From contig OX359264.1 of assembly GCA_947179155.2 (NCBI GenBank), positions 48,662,202 through 48,726,201 on the forward strand: 64,000 nucleotides of DNA, written 5' to 3'. This document shows, one piece after another, positions 23,859 through 34,465 of this stretch (its first letter is position 1; the number at the start of each line of letters is the position of its first letter). The notes beneath the pieces are model-generated. The model was given only the letters and a program-made list of their open reading frames with translations, ran no database searches and was not told where the DNA came from. The stretch is from Hedera helix. Lineage: Eukaryota > Streptophyta > Magnoliopsida > Apiales > Araliaceae. The translations under genes and the position numbers were made by a program.

Positions 23859-24022
23859 CATGTATAAAGCATTTATAATAGCAGCCATCATCGGCTAACG
23901 TGGAACTAAGATTGTGGAATTAAGATTATGGAAGGAAGAGACACTTCGATTATGACATTTTTGTTGTCTCGACTATAAGTCCAAGCCTACAGCGTTGCCT
24001 AACCTCTTAGGCAGCACTAGGT
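23859..24022. repeat. Dispersed repeat R, copy B
   Basis: It shares CATGTATAAAGCATTTATAA, CATCATCGGCTAACGTGGAA and AAGATTATGGAAGGAAGAG with copy C, and the downstream AAGTCCAAGCCTA block. Its right part diverges sooner than in copies A and C. It lies within the AT-rich array. Confidence 0.65.
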
Positions 24023-25282
24023 TAAGTAGACAATTCGGTTAAATAGACAATTCCGTCAGTACTTGATTTGATTAATTTATAAAAAAATACTAATAAATAA
24101 TTATAACACTATTTTATTTACTATATAATGTGAATTTAAGTAAAATTTATTATTATTTAAATAATATAAATTATAAAAAAAATTAATAAAAATCGTTTTA
24201 CTTAATTTAAATTTATTATTATTAATAAAATATAAATATAATTAGAACTTCAAGTATAAATAGATTTTTTACTATTTCTTAGATTTACGATATTAGAATA
24301 CAACAATTAGTTTTCTTATGAGGATTTTTTTATCAAATATTAAATTATTACTATTATTAAAATATAAGTATAAATATAATATATAAATAGATATATGATT
24401 CAATTACTAAATAGATAAAATTAATTACGTTATCAAATAAGAATTTATAATAATAAAATTAAAAAGATGAATAATAATATTATAATTCTACAATAAAATT
24501 ATTTGTTCGATTCAATTGAGTTAAAAATAAGAATTACTGATATAGTTTACAAAGAAACGATAATGAGATCATTTTAGTTAAATTAATTTGCTATTATTAA
24601 ATAAGATTTTTTACTACTTAGATAATATAGTTTGAGAAAAAAAATTCACTTACAACTTCTTACTTAACTTGAATTTGTTACTATTATTAAAATAAAAATG
24701 TAATTATATTTCAATTATAGGAGGATTTTTATTATTAATTAAATAATATAATTTTAGAAAAAAAACTACTTTTTTTTTTTATGTGGATCATTTTATCTAA
24801 TAAATTTAATATATTTATAAGAATATATGATAAAATTTGAACCATATCATAGTTAGTACTATAATTAAATAGATAATTTGGTTTTTCCTCTTTTTTTAGT
24901 TTGATATCTGTTTTTGGTTTACCTGATTTTTAGTTCGACCTTTTTCTTTTTCTACGTTAAGTCAACTTTTTTTATTGGAAACTAAAATTAGTAACATAGT
25001 TTTATAAGAAAACGAAAATTATAATTATAATTTTTCAAGGAAATAATCAAACTAAGATCATCTTATGTAACATTAATTTGTTTCTCTTATTTAAATATAT
25101 ACAATAATTTAAGTTTAAGTAAAATTATATTACTACTTAGAGAATATAATTTGAGGGAAAAACAAAATTTTAAACTATATTAGATACAAAGATAACTAAT
25201 ACAATTTTACAATAAAATAATTATGAGATCATCTTACTTAATATTAATGTGTTATTGTTATTAAATTGTTGCTATTTATGTC

Positions 25283-25336
<54 letters not shown>

Positions 25337-25378
25337 TGAAATATTATAAGAAAATAATTTTCTTATAAGGTGTCTACC

Positions 25379-28300
25379 TGTGACACCCCCAAAATCATTA
25401 TACTTATTATAGCTGACTTGGTGCTCACTAAAAATGCTAAATTATTAGGTTTATGGATGATTTTCTTTGTTCATAAACAAAGTTCTCATCTTAATTCTCA
25501 AATATCTTTCATTATTATATATCAAGTCCTTGCAATCGATACAAGAGACTTAATTCTCAGTCGTAACATTTTATCCTTAATATTTAGATATTCTATAACT
25601 TTACATGTTCCAACATCCACGACATTAAATCATTAGGACGACTCTTGGGAACAGAGAATCTCGCGGTGAAATCTTCACTCGTGATAAATGTTTACATCTT
25701 TATCTGTGACAAATGGTTGTATATTTGTCCGGTGCAAAATTCTCTTTCCGTACAGAACATTACCCAACTAGTTAAAACCCTCATTCGAAACATATTTGTT
25801 TATAGTGATATCTCTTCATATTAATAATCCTACTTATCCGACATTCAGAATAGTAATAACGAGTTATACCTGGGTCTGAGGAACCTTAACGATGGATTTG
25901 ACCGGTCAACATTGCTTAGTCCTGTCTCAGATGTACAACACTCACAATTTTTTTGTCGATCCTCATTCAGATAAATAGATCATTATTAATATTGTGTTAA
26001 GTTTTAACAATTCTAAGTTTAATCAAAGTAAAGACATAACAATAGAATGTGACAAAATCTGATAATATTTATATAATATTCGGTTACATGTGTGAAACTT
26101 ATTCTTATTACAAAATATCATTATGACTACAGTTAAGGAAAGCAGTAAACTAGTCTACGCATTTCTTCCTTCCTTTCTTCTTTGAGCGGGAGCTCTCGGG
26201 TATGTCTGCAAGTTAGATTTATGCAAGGGTGAGCTAAGATGCGCAGCAAGTCTTAAACACATAGCATATAAGTGCACTCACACCGATATGGATTGTAAGG
26301 ATTCATGGTACAACAATTGATATAACAAATGTTCTTAACATAGTAAGACTGAGTGGTGGTTAGACCTTGAACTGTTTTTTGTCTTTCGATTTAGAACCTT
26401 TTACAGTGGATATAGAAAGGGGATCAACCTAACGACATCCTATGTTATGCATAACATACTATATACTGGACTAATTACGAACAGTGATACATACTTGTTC
26501 ATCTCAGTTTACTTAACATGTCAGGATCGCCCCAAGACATCTTGGTTTGATATAATAAAGCATGATTCGAAATATATCGCGAATAAGCATTTCATTTTTC
26601 AAGTTACGCCGAAACAATAAACAATAACTCACATATCAAAGATTTATAACATGTTGCTTCTACAAAATATATAAATCACACCAAAAGCAAGTAAACAAAG
26701 GTTAAGGATAGAAAACCTGCCTTAAGCATAATTTAGGGTTTCTCAATAATCGTTTAAAGCGCCTATATAAAGGGTTTCGCGTACCGAATGTTAGTTCATC
26801 AAATTTTCTTGTTCTATAACTGTTTTTATACCTAAACTAGACTATTTTCATTGGCAGAATGTTTAGGAGGTATGGCTAACTCAAAACCTTAAATTTTAAT
26901 AGAAGGATCCGAGGGCCTCATAAAAAAATTCAGCTTTGACATCCTTTCCGGTAACTGCCATAACTTTTTTCATACGAAAATATTTTGAAGTGATTCTTGA
27001 TTCTAAATTACTTATAATTTCATAATATACAACTTTCATTTGTATTGCTAAGGCATATTCAGATTTTAAGTTTTCGAAAAATGGCAAAAACAGATAGTAA
27101 GCATGCTTTGGCCAATATTTTTAGGGTTAACCATGTAAAACATGGTACTGCTTGCTTTAACTCTTTAATAAATCATGTTATAAGACACACTAACACTTTA
27201 TAACATAAAAATAATAAATCATAAACCTTCACATAGAAAGATTCATGACTTTTGCTGAAGAACACACGAAGAACACGAAAAATGGATAAACCATACATGG
27301 TAACTACTATGTTCTTGAGCTTTTGGTTTTCGTACTTGAAATAATTTGAGCATTATAACTGCTTACATAAGTGATTATTATACTTTATAATTGACAAAAT
27401 TTGGTCATTATAACGGCTTGCATAATTTATTAAAACAATTTATAAAAATGCTCAAGAATATACGGAGAACGGATAAACCGTACATGGTAACGACATATGT
27501 TCATTGAGCTTTAAACTACGAATTAAAATTCGACATTATAACTACTACAAAATGTAGAAAGGCTCAAAAACACGTGAATAACACGGAGAACGACAATCAT
27601 ACATGGCTACGACTCGCGTTCTTGAGCTTTTAAAAAATTAAAGACGAAAGAAAAATTGAACATAATAACTACTAGAGATTGTACCTTTGGTATTTGCAAG
27701 CTTTAACTATTTCTTTGTAATTTCCAATATAGTAACTCACTAGAACTCTCTCTCAATATATGTATAGCTTTGATACTTGAATTTTTGCTTTGAAAAATGA
27801 TGAGAAAAATGAAAAGGTTAGCTTCTTATTTATAGAAAAACCAAGTTTCATTAATCGCATTTTTACCCAGGCTTATTACACTTTGCACCCTAGCGCTTGC
27901 ATCATCGCTTACATCACCCTTCTTCTGATTGGTCGATTCATTTTCACTTGAATTTAGTTCCAAACAAATCGTGCTAGTTCTTTTCTAGTTAGTGTAATCG
28001 TGCTAGTTTTCTCTAGTTTGGTTATACTAACTTAGTCACACATAACCTAGTTTGATTTCAACTAATTAATTAAATAGTATAATACATTAGTATTTATACG
28101 TATTTCTTCTGTATAATACAGTGTATAATATTCGTATTTTACTGGTATTATACATCGTATTAATCTCGTATAATCTTTCGTATAATACATTGTATAATAT
28201 TCATATTTTACTGGTATTATACATTGTATTATTCCCATATTAATCTCGTATAATCTTTCGTATAATTCTCGTATTATACATTACAGTATACTTTTATTAT

Positions 28301-28866
28301 TCTTCATATTTCAACTAAATGGTTAACTTCTACTGATTTAAAATTTTGATATTACTGAATCTTGTTCCATATAAACACTATTTTCTGAAGTTAAAAGTTC
28401 AAAAGACTTGGCACGTTTTTCGGTGAATAGTGTTTTTGACGACCATTTCTTAAAAAATGGTCAGACGACCAAAAAGGCAAAAAAAATATTTCTTGTCTTT
28501 TTTCTATTTCGTCTTATTCCCGACGCGCTTTTCGAGAAAAACTTTTATCGACTATAACGTGTTTTCAAAGCGTGGGAAAGATGAATCTTGAAACAGAATG
28601 TCATTTTGACGTATACATAACGCTCGAGGGTCTAGGTTAGATTTCCTAGGGTTTGAACCCTAGGGTTAGGGTTTAGGTTTTAACTTATTTTTAGTTTTTG
28701 AAAAAAAAACTTTTATTCTCAAATTTCGTGCTAAGGTTGGATACTCGAACCGAAATACAGAAATAAACATTAACAAAGATTCCATAACACATATAAGATA
28801 TAATTCAATCTTTATTTATTCATATAAAGTCGGATTACAACTCTCTCGCAAGTTCGGAATATTACA
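25379..28866 (-). repeat. 3' LTR of the Tekay-like element (3488 bp)
   Basis: It pairs with 34466-37399 but is about 550 bp longer, because the other LTR lost the segment corresponding to about 27600-28190. Three imperfect repeats (27250-27420, 27440-27560, 27560-27660) each hold GGATAAACC or a variant, CATACATGG or GTACATGG, and GTTC(T/A)TTGAGC-type phrases. A tail of repeated CGTATAATACATTGTATAAT-type units covers 28080-28290. The stem-loop at 26231-26244 is GAGC/GCGC with one mispair. Confidence 0.85.
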
Positions 28867-28896
28867 TTCACCCATCCTTAAAAGAATTTCGTCCCC
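28867..28896 (-). promoter_or_regulatory. Polypurine tract of the Tekay-like element
   Basis: The minus strand reads GGGGACGAAATTCTTTTAAG then GATGGGTGAA and the LTR start TGTAATATT. The GGGACGAAATTC phrase at this position is common to plant chromoviruses and recurs at 50569 and, decayed, at 1150. Confidence 0.8.
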
Positions 28897-28913
28897 GAAA
28901 TTAACTTATACAA

Positions 28914-30873
28914 TTAAGAAAATAAATGTGGATATTCTATCTTCATTTTATCTTCTAATTCCCACGTAGCTTCTTCGATGGATTAATTTCTCCATATGAC
29001 CTTGACAGAAGGTATGACTTTATTTCCCAAGACTTGTTCCTTCCTATCAACAATTTTAACAAGAATCTCCTCGTAGCTCAGATCCTTCTCGATTTGGATG
29101 GGTTCGTAGCTGATGACGTATTTGTAGTCGGGTTTATATGGACGTAATACTGAAACATGAAATACATTATGTATATGTTCCAGTTCTGGAAGTAAGGCTA
29201 CTTTATAAGCTACATCACCTATTCTTCGTAATATTTCGAATGGTCCTATAAACCTTGGACTCAGTTTTCCTTTCTTCCCGAAACGAATCTTTCCTTTCCT
29301 GAGAGATACTTTTAGGAAAACATGACTACCGACTTCAAAGTCTCTCTTTTGTCGATGTAAACCGGCATATCTCTTCTGTCTTTCTTGAGCAGCTCGTAAC
29401 CTCTATTGAATTATTCGAACTACCTATGTTATTTGTTGAACCAATTATGGCCCAAGCATCTTCCGTTCACCAACTTCGTCCCAACACATCGGTGTTCTGC
29501 ACTTCCTTCCATACAGAGCTTCATATGGCGGCATTCCTATACTAGCGTGATAACTATTGTTATAAGAGAATTCTACCAGAGGTAAGTGATCTTCCCAACT
29601 TCCCTTAAAATCCATCATACAAGCTCTCAACATATCCTCCAAAGTCTGGATAGTCCTTTCACTTTGACTATCAGTTTGTGGGTGGTAAGTAATACTCATT
29701 CTCAATTGTGTACCTAGATGTTCTTGAAGACTTTTCCAGAAGTTCGATGTGAACCTTGGATCTCGATCAGACACAATTGAAACTGGTACGCCATGTCTAG
29801 ATATAATCTCCTTAATGTATAGCTTTGCTAATCGGTCCAAAGTGAACTTAACCTTGATTGGTAAAAAGTGAGCTGACTTGGTTAGTTTATCCATTATTAC
29901 CCAAATGGCATCATGACCCTTTTGTGTGGTTGGTAGGCCTACTACAAAATCCATTGTAATATGCTCCCATTTCCACTCTGGAATCTCTAACGGTTGTAAC
30001 AATCCGCTTGGTCTTTGATGCTCAGCTTTAACCTGCTGACATGTTAAACACCAACTAATGAATTCAGCCATTTCTCTTTTCATGTTTGGCCACCAGAAAT
30101 ATTGACTTATGTCTTTGTACATTTTGGTACTGCCTGGGTGTACTGAAAACTTAGTACTATGTGCTCCTGACATGATCTCTTCCTTGAGTTCTTGAACTAC
30201 AGGAATCCAAATTCTAGATTCAAATCTAATGATTCCCTCCTTGCCCATCTTGTATTTGCCGTCTATAATCTCTGTTGACTTCTTTAACTTCCTATAGTTT
30301 CCATCCTCCTCTTGGATTTCCTTAATGTTACCCAACAAGGTTGAGTGATCCTCAATCATAAACAATTTTATTGTCGAGATTGAAGGAACTCTTACCTCTA
30401 TGTCGAGTCTAGCGAACTCTTTAATCAACTTATCCTGAGTTGTTAACACATTTAACTTCTCTTGGTTCTTTCTACTCAAAGTATCTGCAACAACGTTGGC
30501 TTTTCCTGGATGATATAAGATTTCACAATCATAATCCTTAATCAATTTCAACCATCGTCTTTGCCTCATATTCAACTCCCGTTGTGTAAAAATATACTTT
30601 AAACTCTTATGATCTATATAAATTTCACACTTCTCCCCATACAAGTAATGCCTCCATATCTTTAAAGCAAATACTATCGCCGCTAATTCTAGATCGTGAG
30701 TAGGATACCTTAACTCATAATCCTTTAGCTGTCGCGAAGCATAAGCTATAACCTTGTTATATTGCATCAAAACACGTCCTAATCCTTTATGTTAGGCATC
30801 ACTGTAGACTACATGACCTCCACTATCATCAGGTAATGATAATACTGGTGCCTCACTTAGCCTTTTCTTTAGC
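28914..30873 (-). pseudogene. pol: RNase H, integrase and chromodomain part
   Basis: The frame is shared with gag and reverse transcriptase. The RNase H part has its acidic residues visible (VYSDA, ELAAIVFALK, IDHKSL). Integrase follows with the HHCC finger (HSTKFSVHPG ... CLTCQQ) and the D, D, E core: MDFVVGLP, VSDRDPRFTS, YHPQTDSQSERTIQTLED. The long open part is 29445-30770. Downstream the same frame continues through the GPY/F-type region (LSPRFIGPFEILRR) to a chromodomain-like end with EEATWELEDK and PHLF, which places it in the chromoviruses, Tekay/Del-like. In-frame stops occur near 30870, 30790, 29442, 29420, 29400 and 28985. No frameshift was seen. The enzyme set would copy RNA to cDNA and insert it; this copy cannot. 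Confidence 0.9.
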
Positions 30874-30875
30874 TC

Positions 30876-32339
30876 TTAAAATCTCTTCTCACATTTGTCT
30901 GTCCAAATATACTTCACGGTCTTCCAGGTTAGGTTGGTTAACGGGGTCGCTATCTTTGAAAAATCTTTAATGAAACGTCTATAGTACCCTGCTAAACCTA
31001 AGAAACTTCTCACTTTGGTTGGGGTCTTTGGTTTTTTCCAGTTCATAACTGCTTCTATCTTTGATGGATCCACTAAAACTCCGCTCTTGTCAATCATATG
31101 ACCTAGGAACTAAACTTTCTTTAGCCAAAACTCGCATTTTGAAAACTTGGTTTAGAGTTATTCCTTTTGTAAGGTTTCTAGTACACTTCTTAAGTGTATA
31201 ACATGTTCTTCTAGTGTTTTCCAGTATATGAGAATATCGTCGATGAACACTACAACATACTTGTCTAAGCAAGACCTAAAAACCCTATTCATCAAGTCCA
31301 TGAATGCTGCCGGTGCATTCGTCAATCCAAAGGACATCACTAGAAACTCGTAATGTCCGCAATGTGTTCTAAACGATGTCTTCGGCACATCTTCCTTTCT
31401 CACCTTCAGTTGATGGTAACCTAACCGTAGATTAATCTTAGAGAAATACTCCGCTCCTTTGAGTTGATTAAACAAGTCGTCAATCCTAGGTAATGGATAC
31501 TTATTCTTTATGGTTAATTTATTGAGTTCACGATAATCAACACATAATCTTAAAGTTCTATCCTTTTTCTTGACAAACAACACTGGTGCTTCCCATGAGG
31601 AAACACTTGGTTGAATGTATTTCTTATCCAACATTTCTTGTAACTGTACCATCAACTCCTTCAATTCTACAGGCGCCATTCTATATGGGGCCTTCGAAAC
31701 AGGTGCAGTTCCAGGAGCTAAATCAATAACGAACTCAATCTCCCTATCTGGTGGAAGACCGGGTAGATCATCAAGAAAGATATCCTGAAACTCTCTAACC
31801 ACTGGTATTTGGTTTATATCTAACCCTTTCTGTTGGGTGTCTATGATATATGTCAAATAACCCTGACATCCCTTCTGAAGTAATCCTTTTGCTTGATTTG
31901 CAGTTAGGCATCGGGATTTTCTCGGTGAGTGACTTCCGTTGAAGACTACCGTTGACTTGGATGATGTAAGAAGCTTAACACACTTTTGTTGGCAATCGAT
32001 CATCGATTGGTGATTGGTCAACCAATCCATGCCTAGAATTACATCAAATTCCCCTAATTGGATTGGAATAAGATCGACTCTCAACTCATGACCCTTGATC
32101 ACTATGCAACAACCTTTTATTATCTTATTAACAGGAATTAGTTCTTTATTAACAATCTCTATCATTAAAAGACTTTCTAATAATTCATTAGGCACGTTTA
32201 GTTTCCTAACAAATTCATGGGAAATAAAAGAGCAAGTAGCACCCGAATCAAATAGTACGTAAGCACTTATGGTGTTGATCAGAATGATACCTGACACTAC
32301 ATCCTGCAATGCTACAGCATCTCCCACAGTCATGTTGAA
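30876..32339 (-). pseudogene. pol: protease and reverse transcriptase part
   Basis: The aspartic protease has an intact DSGAT core (LFDSGATCSFIS). Reverse transcriptase shows its ordered motifs: YRMAP, WEAPVLFVKKKD, LCVDYRELNKLT, KYPLPRIDDL, FGLTNAPAAFMDLMN and the catalytic FIDDILIY. At the first catalytic aspartate the codon at 31431-31433 is AAT (Asn), so the protein would be inactive even without stops. Three stops lie at about 31098-31157, within the segment leading to KCEFWLKK. The open part 31158-32333 is continuous. Everything is in the gag frame. Confidence 0.92.
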
Positions 32340-32646
32340 TGTCCTTGCTGTTGGACGACCTGGGTTAGTTGTTGGGGTAGATTTGTTGTTATTGTCCCCT
32401 CCGCCATTTCCCCCTTTCTTGGGGCACCTCTTAGCTTGATGCCCCGTGGCTCCACAGTGAAAACAAGTGTCTTTCCTAGGGTTAGGGCATGAGGGTGCTA
32501 TATGCCCCTCTTATTTGCAATTGTAGCAAATATTTTTCCCTTTTAGACATACTCCTGCGTGTTGTTTCCCGCAGATTTTGCACGGTTATAATGTTTTCTT
32601 TTTATTCTCCCCTTGTTGTTGGGAGTTTTCACCATTGAACCTTCTC

Positions 32647-32717
<71 letters not shown>

Positions 32718-33494
32718 TCCTCCTCCATTCCCTCCCTTATTGTTCCTTTCCTTATTAAATTTTGTTATGGTTTCACTGCTGCTTTCAGCAATGATAGCCT
32801 TTTCTAAAAGATAGGCGTAACTATCTATCTGTAAGGCAGCTACCTTACCATGAATCCAAGGTTTTAAACCCTCCTCAAACCTTCTTGCCTTTCGTTCCTC
32901 TGTATCTACTTGATTTGGAGCGAAACATGCAAGTTCATTAAATTTGGAGGCATACTGGGGAACAGGCATGTTCCCTTGTTTCAAATTTAGAAATTATACC
33001 TCTATTCTAATTTTTATGCTTCGTGACAAGTAGTTTTCAAATAATAACTCTTTGAAAGCTTCCCATGTAACCACACCTTCTCTGGCACGGGCTTGGGTGA
33101 CTTCCTACCAGAAGTTAGCCTCGCCCTTCATAAGGTACGTGGCAAACTTAGTCTTTTTGTCCTCAGCAATCTCTACTAAGTTAAAAGCTCTCTCTATTTC
33201 CTTAATCCAGCACCGAGCCTCTATAGGCTCAGCGGTTCCTTTGAATTCGGGAGGACCTACATTTTTAAAGTCTTTCAATAAGACTTTATGTGGTTGGGGT
33301 TCTAGCTGAGGTGGTGGTGATATTTGTGGTTGTGGTTGTGGAGGTGGTGGTGGTACATTATTTGTTGTACGACTACCTAAGACCCCTATTAATCTATCAA
33401 GGAATTGTTACATAGGATCTAGAGTCTGAACATTACTCTTATCACTAACACTTGCTGTTGTTGTTGCCCTCGTTCTTGGCCTTGGTAGAACCAT
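32340..33494 (-). pseudogene. gag of the Tekay-like element
   Basis: The frame starts at ATG 33494 (MVLPRPRTRA) and passes a Pro/Gln-rich segment, then the retrotransposon gag domain (EFKGTAEPIEA, YLMKGEANFW, FNELACFAPNQVDTEERKA). Next come a poly-Asn run coded by an (AAT)n microsatellite at about 32647-32717 and zinc knuckles of the CX2CX4HX4C type (CYNC...GHIAPSC and CFHCGATGHQAKRC). Stops in frame: TAA 33408-33410, TAG 33105-33107, TAA 32994-32996, and two more near 32572 and 32514. All lie in the frame that runs on into protease. The protein would form the particle and bind RNA. Confidence 0.88.
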
Positions 33495-33700
33495 TTCCTA
33501 TATAAATGGAAAATACGTGTAAATATGAAAACATTAAAATTGCAAGACATATTTCTTAAACAAACTTCTGATATAACATAATTTGTACATTACATTATTC
33601 GAGTGATTAAAATCACTTAACAACTATTAGCATCCCTTATTAAAATGGGAAATGGTAAACAAAATATTTACAACATACTAATATATTACACGTTATTCGA

Positions 33701-34270
33701 CTAGATCTTTTTAGCCTTCGTACTGATCTTGTGGATCATGCTAATAACCAAATATCTATTTATTTCTAACCCCAAATCTTTGGCAGGTGCAGGAAATTTA
33801 GTTATTTTTTTCTCTAGCTTAGCGTAAGTAGTACCATAAGCTCTTTTGATTCGACCACGGTTTGCTTGTAGGCGATATACTTCCTCTTGGGAAGCTTCTA
33901 GCTGAATCTATAGTTGGTAGCTTATTTCAGCTTCATCCAACCACCGCCTTTCAAGCACCTCTATAATATCATTGGCCTTGATCACGTTGGCTTGGTTCTC
34001 TGTTTGCAATTGCTCAATAGGTTCTTCTTGAGCTTCACCGTAAGCCAACATTTCAGCAGCATCTTTCTCCAACTCGGCGATGATTTCATCGTAATTTGAC
34101 AAGTCAATGACATCTTCATCATCTATTTAAGGAACTTGATTAACCTCTCCGACATCATGTAGTTCCATGTTATGATTAGGCTCTTCTATTTCTGACTCAT
34201 CACTAGAATGCTCGCTCGGATCACTTTCGTAACCCAAGACTTGAGCGTTGTCTTCGTGTATGTCAGCCAT
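33701..34270 (-). pseudogene. Pre-gag ORF: acidic, coiled-coil-like, about 189 codons
   Basis: Between primer site and gag, in a different frame from gag, an ATG at 34270 opens MADIHEDNAQVLGYESD. The frame stays readable to a stop at 33701-33703, broken only by TAA 34127-34129 and TAG 33908-33910. The first half is very acidic (Asp/Glu). The middle has a heptad-like pattern (DEIIAELEKDAAEMLAY, IIEVLERRW), and the end is basic (RIKRAYGTTYAKLEKKITK). I do not recognise a family. A comparably placed acidic ORF occurs in the other chromovirus at 52831-53560. An extra ORF before gag is known in some Tat/Ogre elements but is not a standard part of this clade as I know it. Confidence 0.55.
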
Positions 34271-34450
34271 TTCTACAAAACAAGGTTGACTTTAATTAGT
34301 ATAGTCTTTTCACATAATTTCTTTTAAGTAATTAAGATTAAAAGTTTATTATCATCTTTTAATTATCTATTAGACTCTTCACAAGTTTATTTAACTTAAT
34401 CGATCAGATTATATACTCAAGTACTTACTACTTTAGAACTATAATCTACA

Positions 34451-34462
34451 GCTTTGATACCA
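34451..34462 (-). promoter_or_regulatory. Primer binding site, initiator tRNA-Met
   Basis: The minus strand reads TGGTATCAAAGC, one mismatch from the canonical TGGTATCAGAGC, three bases from the 5' LTR. Confidence 0.85.
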
Positions 34463-34465
34463 ACA

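Larger units (their letters stand above)
22209..25378. repeat. AT-rich degenerate repeat array, left part
   Basis: A phrase of the type TTGTTACTATTATTAAAATA, followed by TTTATTACTACTTAGATAATATAATTT in variants, recurs about every 100 to 170 bases across this stretch (for example 22807, 23168, 24345, 24680). The same phrases fill 37400-38560, 40263-41430 and 55445-55705. The chromovirus at 25379-37399 split the array. No coding sequence was recognised; the open frame at 22330-22599 has no family signature. Confidence 0.6.

Noticed and set aside
25372..25378. Clean 5-bp target duplication for the Tekay-like element
   Set aside because: The flanks share GTCT(T)ACC but the five bases next to each LTR (CTACC and GTCTT) do not match, so an exact duplication cannot be claimed.
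25370..25636. 88-residue frame repeated at 34454-34723
   Set aside because: The two are the same stretch of the two LTRs of one element; similarity reflects LTR identity, not a gene family.
27281..27500. ATGG/CCAT against ACGG/CCGT stem changes between the Tekay-like LTR copies as covariation
   Set aside because: Both changes are CpG transitions, so methylation decay explains them without selection for pairing.
32578..32814. Plus-strand poly-Leu or poly-Ile frames
   Set aside because: They are antisense shadows of the (AAT)n run inside gag.
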